Source: Flavobacteriales bacterium
GTDB taxonomy: Bacteria > Bacteroidota > Bacteroidia > Flavobacteriales > Flavobacteriaceae
Assembly: GCA_027031025.1 (NCBI GenBank)
Contig: JALVEJ010000237.1
Span: 1 to 8,344 of the forward strand
Length of the DNA stretch: 8,344 nt
Reading direction: 5' to 3'
Positions 1 through 6,570 of the stretch are shown here, in pieces; position 1 is the stretch's first letter, and each line of letters opens with the position of its first letter. Below the pieces are notes generated by a model. The model saw only the letters and a list, made by a program, of their open reading frames with translations. It did no database searches and was not told the origin of the DNA. The position numbers were made by a program, and so were the translations under genes.

Positions 1-444
1 ATTTATGTATGGGATGCTAGTAATGCACCTTCTAATACCGGTGATCATGTTAATATTGATTTGAGTAATTATAATAGTATGGCTAAATTTGCTATCGTAG
101 CATCTGATGGCTCTATTGCTGATTTGGCTTACAACTTCTATGTTGACAACTTTGCTATTTCAGGAAATGTTAACAAACCGGCAACAAAACCAACAGATGT
201 TGTAAAAATATATGACATTAATGTAGGTCAAAATGATGAAGTTTATCATATATTCTCTACTAATCATCAAAAAATGTTAAATGTTACGGCATATGATATT
301 TCCGGTAGAGAAATATACAGGGCAATGAATGTAAATGCTACAGAAGTAGAAAGTCAAATTAATATTGATGCCGGAAGTTTGGTAATTTTCAGAATTGAAA
401 TGCCTGATCATACCGTTATAACTAAGAAAAGTATAAAACGTTAA
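1..444 (+). CDS. C-terminal part of a secreted adhesin-like protein with a T9SS-type tail (5' end outside window)
   Basis: The frame is open from base 1 to the TAA at 442-444, so this is the last 147 codons of a gene that starts upstream. The TTG at 61 would be an artificial start in mid-domain. The first ~50 residues are the end of a cleaved-adhesin/choice-of-anchor-J beta-sandwich, with the typical closing motif YNFYVDNF. A Pro/Thr/Lys-rich linker follows, then a ~75-residue C-terminal domain (from about YDINVGQN) that ends in a basic tail (TKKSIKR). It aligns without gaps to the last 147 residues of the next gene; by hand I count about 86 identities. The likely role is a cell-surface or released protein exported by the Sec system and then the type IX system, possibly binding glycans or proteins. 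No enzymatic domain is visible in the part present. That the missing N-terminal part resembles the downstream paralogue is inference. Confidence 0.85.
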   Translation: MYVWDASNAPSNTGDHVNIDLSNYNSMAKFAIVASDGSIADLAYNFYVDNFAISGNVNKPATKPTDVVKIYDINVGQNDEVYHIFSTNHQKMLNVTAYDISGREIYRAMNVNATEVESQINIDAGSLVIFRIEMPDHTVITKKSIKR

Positions 445-464
445 TTAATTTAAATTTTAAGATC

Positions 465-505
465 AAAAGAGGCTGTCTCAAAAGTAATTGAGACAGTCTT
501 TTTTT
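465..505 (+). terminator. Intrinsic terminator after the first secreted-protein gene
   Basis: A 10-bp stem pairs 471-480 (GGCTGTCTCA) with 489-498 (TGAGACAGTC) around an 8-nt loop, with one G-T wobble. A run of seven T follows at 499-505. Upstream A residues at 465-470 can extend the stem into the T-run, so it may also act weakly on the other strand. It lies 26 bp after the stop codon and separates the two paralogous genes into different transcripts. Confidence 0.85.
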
Positions 506-544
506 GTTTAAAAATAAAAAAAACAACAATGTATTCATTTTTTT

Positions 545-560
545 TGTTACATTTGTAACA
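545..560 (+). promoter_or_regulatory. Candidate promoter -7 element inside a 16-bp palindrome (possible operator)
   Basis: Bases 548-555 read TACATTTG, an exact match to the Bacteroidota -7 consensus TAnnTTTG, 30 bp before the start codon of the large secreted protein. No TTTG or TTG lies at the usual 17-23 bp upstream spacing, so the -33 element is missing or degenerate. The -7 element is embedded in a perfect inverted repeat, TGTTACA-TT-TGTAACA, with 7-bp arms. A dimeric regulator bound there would cover the promoter core. The palindrome is seen directly; its role as an operator is inference. Confidence 0.5.
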
Positions 561-585
561 TAATTAAACCTAAAATTTAAACATT

Positions 586-3105
586 ATGATTAAAAAAAGT
601 ATGTTTGTCATTTTGACATTATTATTGAACTTGTCAACATTTGGACAAGGAACTCCTATCATTACAATGATAGCAGACGGAGATGAAACCGGAGGTATAC
701 CGAAAGTATTGGAAATATATGCCGATGGCACCGTTGATTTTTCGAATTATTCATTACAAAATCAAATGAATAGTGGCACAACTTGGGGCAACACCTACGA
801 TTTGAGTCCTTTGGGAATAGTTACAAATAGTTTTGTTTACGTTTACAAAGATGGAAATCTGAACGGACAAAGTGCTTTTTCACTTAATTTTCCCTCAGTT
901 ACAGCTTCACAAAGTTTAGATACGGGAAATTCAAATATTGTTGGTTTTAATGGAGACGATAGAGTTAGAATTATTGAAACAGCTTCTGGAAATCCCATTG
1001 ACACTTATGGTGTTGATGGACAAGATGGCACCAATAGAGTCTGGGAATACAAAGATGGATTCTCAAAACGTGTAAACCAAACCGGACCTGATACCGTTTT
1101 TGACGAAAATAATTGGAGTTTTAATAATGGAGGTCTTAATGGCCATGGAGCAGTGCAAGACGGCACAACTTATGAAAGCATTATAGGTATAGGTACTTAT
1201 ATTCCTGCAAATGCAGCAACTTGCAATCCGCCAACCCATGAAGCAGCTATGAATATTACTGATACATCTGCTGATTTAACTTGGTCACCGGGTGGCAATG
1301 AATCGTCTTGGAGTATCGAATACGGTCTTGCCGGTTTTACACAGGGACAAGGGACTAGCCTTAGCGTAAATACTAATCCTTATACTTTAACAGCCTTAAC
1401 ACCCGGAACTAGCTATGACTGGTATATCCGTGCTAATTGCAGCACAGGTGTTTCAAGTTCTTGGGATGGGCCGTTTAGCTTTACAACAACCAATACTAAT
1501 GGAAATCCTTGTGTCGGAATTGTTCCGGATTATACACAAGATTTCACCAACTATTTACCACAATGTTGGAAAGAAGCCAAAGGGTTTACCGGTAGTCTGA
1601 TTATGACCAATAATCGTTGGACTTATGATGGCTTTCTTAATCAGGGTGCTACAGGAGCCGCACGTGTTTATGTTTATGGAACCTCGCAACATACTTCAGA
1701 ATGGCTAATCAGTCCTTCTTTTGATTTAAGCAATGGGAACTATGAACTATCTTTTAAAGTTGGTATCACAGGTTTTAGTAATACCGGAGGTGTTACAATG
1801 GGGATAGACGACTCAATTTCCTTATTAGTTTCTACAGACGGTGGGAACACTTGGAATTATTTGATTGACTGGAATTCTAATAATAATCCTTCAAATGTCG
1901 GCAATTATTATGCTTTTGACTTAGCTAACTTTGGCTTGGGTGGTAATCCCGATGTAAGATTTGCTTACTTTGCCAATGCAGGTGACACTGCTCAAAATGG
2001 TTATAACTTTTATGTTGATGATTTTGTAATCACACAAACAGCATGTCCAGCTCCCATAGAATTAAACACTACTATAACAGGCACAACTTCTACTATTTTA
2101 TCATGGGTTGACAATACCGGTGGAACGGCGTCATATATTATTGAATGGAAAGCCGTTGGTGCCTCCACATGGAATAGTGTAAACACAGCTATTGGCGCCA
2201 CATCTTATACTTTGACAGGCTTAACCCCCGATACCGAATATCAATGGCGAATAACTTCTGATTGTGGTGGTGGTTTAACGGGAGTAACCGTATCAGGAAA
2301 TAATTTTATCCCGACTTGTGTTCCTATTGTTCCTGATTACTTACAAGAATTTACCGGTTTTCTAGATGAATGCTGGATGGAAGGCAAAGGAAATATGTCT
2401 ACATTTTTTCCCGCTAATTCCCGTTGGACAAATGATGGATTTGCCAATAATGGTACGACAGGAGCTGCACGCGTAAGACTTTATACCAACGCTTATGATT
2501 CCTGGCTCATCAGCCCCGAATTTTATTTATCCGGTGGTCCCTACATGTTAAGTATGGATGTTGCCGTAACCAAATTCTCGGGTTCTTATCCTTCACAGAT
2601 GGGTAATGATGACGAAGTAAATGTTCAAATATCAACAGATGGCGGTGTAAATTGGCATGTATTATATACTTGGACAGCTAATAATGTTCCTTCAAACTAT
2701 GGAGAGAATGTTATGATAGATTTGAGTAATTATAATGGATTTGCTAAATTTGCTATTGTAGCTTCCGATGGTTCTGTTGCAGATTTGGCATATAATTTCT
2801 ATGTTGATAATTTCCATATTTTCAGTTCAGTAGCACGCCCCGATTTACAACCGACTCAACAAACGGCAACTTATGACATAAAATTGGGACAAAACAAAAA
2901 CATGTTCAAAATTTTTAGTCCTCAACATAAAAAAATGTTACATATAACCGCTTATGACATGTATGGATTTGAACTTTATCGCGGTATGAATCTGAATACC
3001 GATGAAATTCAAATACCGGTTAAAACGCAAAAAGGTAGTTTGGTTATTTTTAAAATTGAAATGACTGACCATAGTGTTATTACCAAAAAAGCTGTAAAAC
3101 AATAG
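586..3105 (+). CDS. Secreted multidomain protein: lamin-tail-like domain, two FN3/cleaved-adhesin units, T9SS-type C-terminal domain
   Basis: This 839-residue protein is probably exported by Sec and then the type IX system to the cell surface or medium. Residues 1-20 form a signal peptide (KK, then a hydrophobic core, cleavage likely near STFG|Q). Residues ~23-205 resemble the lamin-tail/LTD-like beta domain common in flavobacterial secreted proteins (KVLEIYADGTVDFSNYSL). Then come FN3 (~212-301), cleaved-adhesin/choice-of-anchor-J (~309-483), FN3 (~487-575), a second anchor-J domain (~578-746), a linker, and a ~75-residue C-terminal domain (~764-839). The C-terminal domain resembles the T9SS type A signal (ITAYDMYG, late GSLVIFKIE, basic end) but lacks the usual YPNP motif. 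All eight cysteines lie in the two FN3/anchor-J units at nearly matching spacing. No nuclease, protease or glycosidase active site is recognisable, so an adhesive or binding role is inferred. ATG 586 is chosen over ATG 601 because it keeps the basic n-region of the signal peptide. It is a paralogue of the preceding gene. Confidence 0.9.
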   Translation: MIKKSMFVILTLLLNLSTFGQGTPIITMIADGDETGGIPKVLEIYADGTVDFSNYSLQNQMNSGTTWGNTYDLSPLGIVTNSFVYVYKDGNLNGQSAFSLNFPSVTASQSLDTGNSNIVGFNGDDRVRIIETASGNPIDTYGVDGQDGTNRVWEYKDGFSKRVNQTGPDTVFDENNWSFNNGGLNGHGAVQDGTTYESIIGIGTYIPANAATCNPPTHEAAMNITDTSADLTWSPGGNESSWSIEYGLAGFTQGQGTSLSVNTNPYTLTALTPGTSYDWYIRANCSTGVSSSWDGPFSFTTTNTNGNPCVGIVPDYTQDFTNYLPQCWKEAKGFTGSLIMTNNRWTYDGFLNQGATGAARVYVYGTSQHTSEWLISPSFDLSNGNYELSFKVGITGFSNTGGVTMGIDDSISLLVSTDGGNTWNYLIDWNSNNNPSNVGNYYAFDLANFGLGGNPDVRFAYFANAGDTAQNGYNFYVDDFVITQTACPAPIELNTTITGTTSTILSWVDNTGGTASYIIEWKAVGASTWNSVNTAIGATSYTLTGLTPDTEYQWRITSDCGGGLTGVTVSGNNFIPTCVPIVPDYLQEFTGFLDECWMEGKGNMSTFFPANSRWTNDGFANNGTTGAARVRLYTNAYDSWLISPEFYLSGGPYMLSMDVAVTKFSGSYPSQMGNDDEVNVQISTDGGVNWHVLYTWTANNVPSNYGENVMIDLSNYNGFAKFAIVASDGSVADLAYNFYVDNFHIFSSVARPDLQPTQQTATYDIKLGQNKNMFKIFSPQHKKMLHITAYDMYGFELYRGMNLNTDEIQIPVKTQKGSLVIFKIEMTDHSVITKKAVKQ
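1219..2034 (+). repeat. Protein-level repeat unit 1 (FN3 + cleaved-adhesin domain)
   Basis: Residues ~212-483 of the large secreted protein. Landmarks shared with unit 2 are the YTLTALTPGTSYDWYIR strand pair of FN3, C-V-x-IVPDY at the domain junction, CWKE, TGAARV, WLISP, STDGGNTW, NNxPSN and YNFYVDDF. Cysteines are at 213, 285, 309 and 327. The similarity is at protein level and the DNA has diverged, so this is an old duplication. Confidence 0.75.
2044..2823 (+). repeat. Protein-level repeat unit 2 (FN3 + cleaved-adhesin domain)
   Basis: Residues ~487-746 of the large secreted protein. They carry the same landmarks as unit 1: YTLTGLTPDTEYQWRI, C-V-x-IVPDY, CWME, TGAARV, WLISP, STDGGVNW, NNVPSN and YNFYVDNF. 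Cysteines are at 487, 560, 578 and 596. The last ~50 residues of this unit are also the part most similar to the truncated upstream gene. Confidence 0.75.
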
Positions 3106-3124
3106 CTTTATAAATAATCTATTT

Positions 3125-3156
3125 AAACAGGTCTGCCGTAGCAGACCTGTTTTTTT
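3125..3156 (+). terminator. Strong intrinsic terminator after the large secreted protein
   Basis: A perfect 12-bp stem pairs 3125-3136 (AAACAGGTCTGC) with 3141-3152 (GCAGACCTGTTT) around a CGTA loop. The 3' arm runs into a seven-base T-tract at 3150-3156. It begins 19 bp after the TAG stop and insulates the glycosyltransferase operon from the gene upstream. Confidence 0.92.
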
Positions 3157-3159
3157 CTG

Positions 3160-3167
3160 TATCTTTG
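3160..3167 (+). promoter_or_regulatory. Probable -7 promoter element of the glycosyltransferase operon
   Basis: TATCTTTG matches the Bacteroidota -7 consensus TAnnTTTG exactly. It lies 18 bp before the ATG at 3186, which predicts a very short untranslated leader. It starts only three bases after the terminator T-tract, so any -33 region would overlap the hairpin. No clear TTTG is present there. Confidence 0.55.
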
Positions 3168-3185
3168 TGCCAATATCTGATAGCG

Positions 3186-4352
3186 ATGAAAGGAAAAATA
3201 CTTCGTATAACAACTGTTCCTGTTTCCTTGCACAAACTGTTACAAGGACAGCCGCAATATATGATGAAAAACGGTTTTGATGTGATCTTGGCAAGTGCGG
3301 AAGGAAAAGAAATTCCACAAATTGAAAAAGAAACGGGTCTGAGCGTGAATATGCTTCCCTTAACTCGAAAAATATCGCCATTTACAGATTTGAAAGCTTT
3401 GTGGCAAACCTATAAACTCATCAAACAAACCAAACCTGATATTGTTCATACCCATACACCCAAAGCAGGCATCATTGGCATGTTAGCGGCAAGATTAGCA
3501 GGTGTGCCCGTGCGTATGCATACGGTTGCCGGAATGCCATTACTTGAATCAAAAGGTTTCAAAAGAAAAATTTTAAATTTTGTTGAAAAATTGACTTATC
3601 GTTCGGCAACCGGTGTGTATCCAAATTCTTATGGTTTACAAGACATTATCATCAAAAATAGTTTAACTGCACCCGAAAAACTAAAAGTTTTAGCCAACGG
3701 CAGTTCTAACGGGATAGATTTGGAATATTTTAGTCCGGAAAAATTTAGTGTGGCTGAAATATCGGCTTTGAAAACAGCTTTAAAAATCAATAATGATGAT
3801 TTTGTTTTTACTTTTGTTGGCAGATTGGTAGGCGACAAAGGCATTAACGAACTGGTAGAAGCTTTTGTGCAAATGCAAAATCAACATAAAAACATCAAAT
3901 TGCTTTTGGTCGGAAATGAAGAGCCGGATTTGGATCCTTTAAAACCGGAAGTGAAAAAGGAAATTGAAACCAATAACGATATTATTACAACCGGCTGGGT
4001 TGATGATGTGCGTCCTTATTTTGCCATTTCAGATGTATTTGTGTTTCCCAGCTATCGTGAAGGTATGCCCAATGTGGTGATGCAAGCCGGCGCTATGGGA
4101 TTACCATCCATTGTTTCTAATATCAACGGCTGTAATGAAATTATAAAAGAGGGTGAAAATGGTTTGATTATTCCTGTGAAAAATTCAGACGCACTTCAAG
4201 AAGCCATGTTCAAACTATTAATACAAAATGATTTACGGCAAAAACTTCAAAAAAAAGTCCGTCCTTCCATACAATCAAGATTTGAACAAAAAATAGTATG
4301 GCATGCAATTTTGGAAGAATATCAAAAACAGTTAAACCAAATTAAAAAGTAA
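3186..4352 (+). CDS. Glycosyltransferase family 4 (GT-B fold)
   Basis: This 388-residue protein is likely a retaining cytoplasmic enzyme that transfers a sugar from an activated nucleotide-sugar donor onto a lipid-linked or nascent glycan in surface polysaccharide, LPS or capsule assembly. The N-terminal half (~1-180) is the acceptor Rossmann domain, with the HTHTPKAG motif at 88-95, MHTVAGMP at 111-118 and NGIDLEYF near 175-182. The C-terminal half (~200-360) is the donor domain, with VGRLVGDKGI at 211-220 and the family signature around SYREGMPNVVMQAGAMG (289-305). In that signature the first acidic residue of the EX7E motif is Glu292, but the second position is Gln300. The length is normal for the family. 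ATG 3186 is preferred over an in-frame TTG at 3165, which overlaps the -7 element and would add seven unlikely residues before MKGKILRI. Donor and acceptor cannot be determined. It resembles PglA/WbpH-like enzymes only at the general family level. Confidence 0.9.
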   Translation: MKGKILRITTVPVSLHKLLQGQPQYMMKNGFDVILASAEGKEIPQIEKETGLSVNMLPLTRKISPFTDLKALWQTYKLIKQTKPDIVHTHTPKAGIIGMLAARLAGVPVRMHTVAGMPLLESKGFKRKILNFVEKLTYRSATGVYPNSYGLQDIIIKNSLTAPEKLKVLANGSSNGIDLEYFSPEKFSVAEISALKTALKINNDDFVFTFVGRLVGDKGINELVEAFVQMQNQHKNIKLLLVGNEEPDLDPLKPEVKKEIETNNDIITTGWVDDVRPYFAISDVFVFPSYREGMPNVVMQAGAMGLPSIVSNINGCNEIIKEGENGLIIPVKNSDALQEAMFKLLIQNDLRQKLQKKVRPSIQSRFEQKIVWHAILEEYQKQLNQIKK

Positions 4353-4377
4353 GTGTCATATCTAGAAAAATTTTATC

Positions 4378-5298
4378 ATGAAAAACATACTATTGGGATT
4401 CTTTTTTACATTAACCTTTGTAGCCTGTCAAAAAAAAGCTTCGTCAAACAATAATGAAATAGCAGATAATAGTTTATCTTATACCAGACAAACTATTTCT
4501 TACAAACATTTACCCGGTATCCAACAAAATTTACTGGATTTAGATGTTTATTACGGTGCAGAGAAACTGTCACCAAAACCCGTCATCATTTGGATTCACG
4601 GCGGTGGTTGGTGTATAGGCGATAAAGCCAATCAAATGGAAAATAAGAAACGCTTATTTGCCTCACTCGGTTATATTTTGGTAAGTGTCAATTACCGTCT
4701 CAGTCCGTTTCCCTATCAAATTAACAATCCCGACAGAATAAAATTTCCGGTTCATAATATTGATATAGCAGATGCTATAAAGTGGATATCCGACAATATT
4801 TCACAATATGGTGGCGACCCCACCAAAATTATTTTATTAGGACATAGCGCCGGCGCCCATTTGGTTGCCCTGACCGGTACTAACCAAAGTTTTTTACAAC
4901 AAGCAAATGTTTCGGTTGAACATATTAAGGGAATTGCTTGCATTGACACAAGAATGTATGACGTATATGACGTTATTCAACATCAAAATAATCCCGATGA
5001 TATGCATGTCAATGCCTTTGGAACCGATCCGCAAATGAATACCGAAGCATCGCCTATCAGACATCTCAATCATACATATTTTCCAAAATTTTTTGTTGCC
5101 AAAAGAGGAAATTACGACCGGATCAGCAAAGCCAATCAATTCATCGACGCCTTACAACAAGCCGGTGTAGAAGTTACGGAGTTAGAAGCCAACATGTATA
5201 CACATTCTGAAATAAATGACGCTATCGGGGCTGAAAACGAAACGATAATCACACCGGCATTGGTTAGTTTTATCAAAAATTGTTTAAATAATGATTGA
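4378..5298 (+). CDS. Lipoprotein alpha/beta hydrolase (esterase / arylformamidase-like)
   Basis: This 306-residue protein probably hydrolyses an ester or amide outside the cytoplasm. The N-terminus is a lipoprotein signal (hydrophobic stretch, then FVAC with the lipidated Cys17; Phe at -3 is slightly unusual). No acidic cluster follows the cysteine, so the known Bacteroidota surface-export signal is absent, and periplasm-facing membrane anchoring is more likely. The oxyanion-hole motif HGGGW is at 74-78. The nucleophile elbow GHSAG is at 155-159 with Ser157. A likely catalytic His276 lies in YTHSEIN, and the candidate acid is Asp247 in RGNYDR. This layout fits the COG0657/arylformamidase-like branch of alpha/beta hydrolases. 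It starts 25 bp after the glycosyltransferase stop with no promoter or terminator between, and its end overlaps the next gene by 8 bp. Its place in this operon could mean deacylation of a glycan or other surface component, but that is conjecture and the substrate is unknown. Confidence 0.85.
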   Translation: MKNILLGFFFTLTFVACQKKASSNNNEIADNSLSYTRQTISYKHLPGIQQNLLDLDVYYGAEKLSPKPVIIWIHGGGWCIGDKANQMENKKRLFASLGYILVSVNYRLSPFPYQINNPDRIKFPVHNIDIADAIKWISDNISQYGGDPTKIILLGHSAGAHLVALTGTNQSFLQQANVSVEHIKGIACIDTRMYDVYDVIQHQNNPDDMHVNAFGTDPQMNTEASPIRHLNHTYFPKFFVAKRGNYDRISKANQFIDALQQAGVEVTELEANMYTHSEINDAIGAENETIITPALVSFIKNCLNND

Positions 5299-6466
5299 AC
5301 AAGATTTTAAAAAATATCAAGCTCAAACTTCGACGCAGCCTTTGGGTTTAAATATTTCGCATGCCAAAGGAAGCTATATTTATGACACTGCCGGCAAAGC
5401 CTACCTTGATTTTGTAGCCGGTGTGTCGGCAAATGTTATCGGACATCAACCTCAACCTGTTGTTGATGCTGTTAAGTCGCAACTTAATAAGTATATGCAC
5501 GTGATGGTTTATGGCGAATTCATCCAAGAACCGCAAGTTGTCCTCTGCCAAAAATTAGCCGGATTATTTCCCGGAGATTTATCGGTTACTTATTTGGTTA
5601 ATTCAGGCACTGAAGCTACTGAAGGCGCTATAAAATTAGCCAAACTTTATACCGGCAGACCTAATATTGTGGCTGCACAACGCTCATATCACGGCAATAC
5701 ACAAGGCAGTATGTCAGTCATGGATTATCCTGAACGTAAAAATCCGTTTTTGCCGCTTATTCCGGGTGTATCATTCATCCATTTCAACAATGTTGATGAT
5801 TTGCAAAAAATTACCTCTCAAACGGCAGCCGTTATCTTAGAGACCATACAAGGCGGCGCCGGATTTATTGAACCACAAAACGATTATTTAAAAGCTGTTA
5901 GAAAACGTTGTGATGAATCCGGGGCGTTATTAATTCTGGACGAGATACAAACCGGATTTGCGCGTACCGGAAAAATGTTCGGTTTTGAGCATTATGATGT
6001 CATTCCGGATATTGTCATTACCGGCAAAGCCCTTGGTGGCGGCATGCCGATAGGTGCTTTTACTTCAACTCCGGAAATCATGCAGCGATTAACCAATCCG
6101 GCTATGGGGCATATCACGACCTTTGGTGGGCATCCGGTTATCGCTTCCGCTGCGTTGGCTACCTTAAATTATATTGAAGAATATAATTTAACAGAAGAAA
6201 CCCTCCATAAAGAGCAAATCATACGCAAACACCTTAAACATCCTAAAATCAAAGAGATACGAGGACGCGGCTTGATGCTTGCGCTCATGATGGAAACACC
6301 GGAACAAGCCAATAATTTGGTTTTAAAAGCACTGGATAAAGGATTGATTTTATTTTGGTTACTTTATGAAAAACGGGCTGTTCGTGTCACGCCACCTTTA
6401 ACTATCGATGATGATGAACTAATGAAAGGGATTGATGTCATACTTTCTATTTTAAACGATATTTAA
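5291..6466 (+). CDS. Class III pyridoxal-phosphate aminotransferase (ArgD-like family)
   Basis: This 391-residue cytoplasmic fold type I PLP enzyme moves an amino group between an amino donor and a keto or aldehyde acceptor. Visible family features are the phosphate-binding SGTEATEGAIK (105-115), SYHGNT (132-137, ring-stacking aromatic), LDEIQTGFARTGK (216-228; Asp217 contacts the pyridine nitrogen), ITGKALGGGMPIGAF (243-257; Lys246 forms the Schiff base), TTFGGHP (276-282), RGRGLM (324-329) and RVTPPLT (365-371; Arg365 is expected to bind substrate carboxylate). Length and motifs are complete, so it should be active. It belongs to the acetylornithine/ornithine/4-aminobutyrate group, and within Bacteroidota resembles proteins named only 'aspartate aminotransferase family'. 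No other arginine-biosynthesis gene is nearby, so I do not call it argD. Its start lies inside the end of the hydrolase gene, which suggests translational coupling. Confidence 0.9.
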   Translation: MIEQDFKKYQAQTSTQPLGLNISHAKGSYIYDTAGKAYLDFVAGVSANVIGHQPQPVVDAVKSQLNKYMHVMVYGEFIQEPQVVLCQKLAGLFPGDLSVTYLVNSGTEATEGAIKLAKLYTGRPNIVAAQRSYHGNTQGSMSVMDYPERKNPFLPLIPGVSFIHFNNVDDLQKITSQTAAVILETIQGGAGFIEPQNDYLKAVRKRCDESGALLILDEIQTGFARTGKMFGFEHYDVIPDIVITGKALGGGMPIGAFTSTPEIMQRLTNPAMGHITTFGGHPVIASAALATLNYIEEYNLTEETLHKEQIIRKHLKHPKIKEIRGRGLMLALMMETPEQANNLVLKALDKGLILFWLLYEKRAVRVTPPLTIDDDELMKGIDVILSILNDI

Positions 6467-6570
6467 TATCTTTATATCTTTCAACTCCTAAGCAATAACA
6501 TCTGCTATGTGTTGTCAGTGTAACAATTAACTTCATTAATCGTTAAAATCGATATAAACACTCAAAAGCA
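6467..6570 (+). other. Intergenic region before the ABC transporter genes
   Basis: This 104-bp non-coding stretch has no hairpin followed by a T-run, so no intrinsic terminator separates the aminotransferase from the ABC genes. There is no exact TAnnTTTG box either. Near-matches at 6467-6474 (TATCTTTA) and 6475-6482 (TATCTTTC) lack the final G. A TGTT-N8-AACA element lies at 6510-6525. The ABC genes could be read through from the upstream operon or have a weak promoter here. Confidence 0.4.

Noticed and set aside
61..63. TTG at 61 as the start of a short 127-residue gene
   Set aside because: The reading frame is open back to base 1, and the residues before 61 align with the paralogue (for example APSN and VNID against VPSN and VMID). 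The gene simply continues off the left edge.
465..505. GAGGCTGTCTCAAAA-type sequence resembling ends of some Bacteroidota insertion sequences
   Set aside because: It forms a compact hairpin followed by a T-run right after a stop codon. There is no transposase fragment, no partner inverted repeat and no target duplication in the window, so a terminator explains it fully.
3165..3185. TTG start giving a glycosyltransferase seven residues longer
   Set aside because: The TTG lies within the -7 promoter element, and the ATG at 3186 gives the normal family N-terminus (MKGKILRI, first beta strand).
2938..3381. A 147-codon open frame on the - strand spanning the end of the large secreted protein, its terminator and the start of the glycosyltransferase
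   Set aside because: It runs antisense across a perfect terminator hairpin and two well-supported genes. Its translation is low-complexity Phe/Leu/Ser-rich with no recognisable domain, as expected for a shadow frame in AT-rich DNA.
5291..6466. Naming the aminotransferase argD
   Set aside because: The motifs only place it in the class III family. No arginine-pathway genes are adjacent, and Bacteroidota often use a separate succinylornithine-type enzyme, so a specific name would be unsupported.
6467..6482. Tandem TATCTTTA and TATCTTTC as promoter boxes for the ABC genes
   Set aside because: Both lack the final G of TAnnTTTG, no -33 TTTG lies upstream, and they sit about 90 bp from the start codon. 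They are too weak to call.
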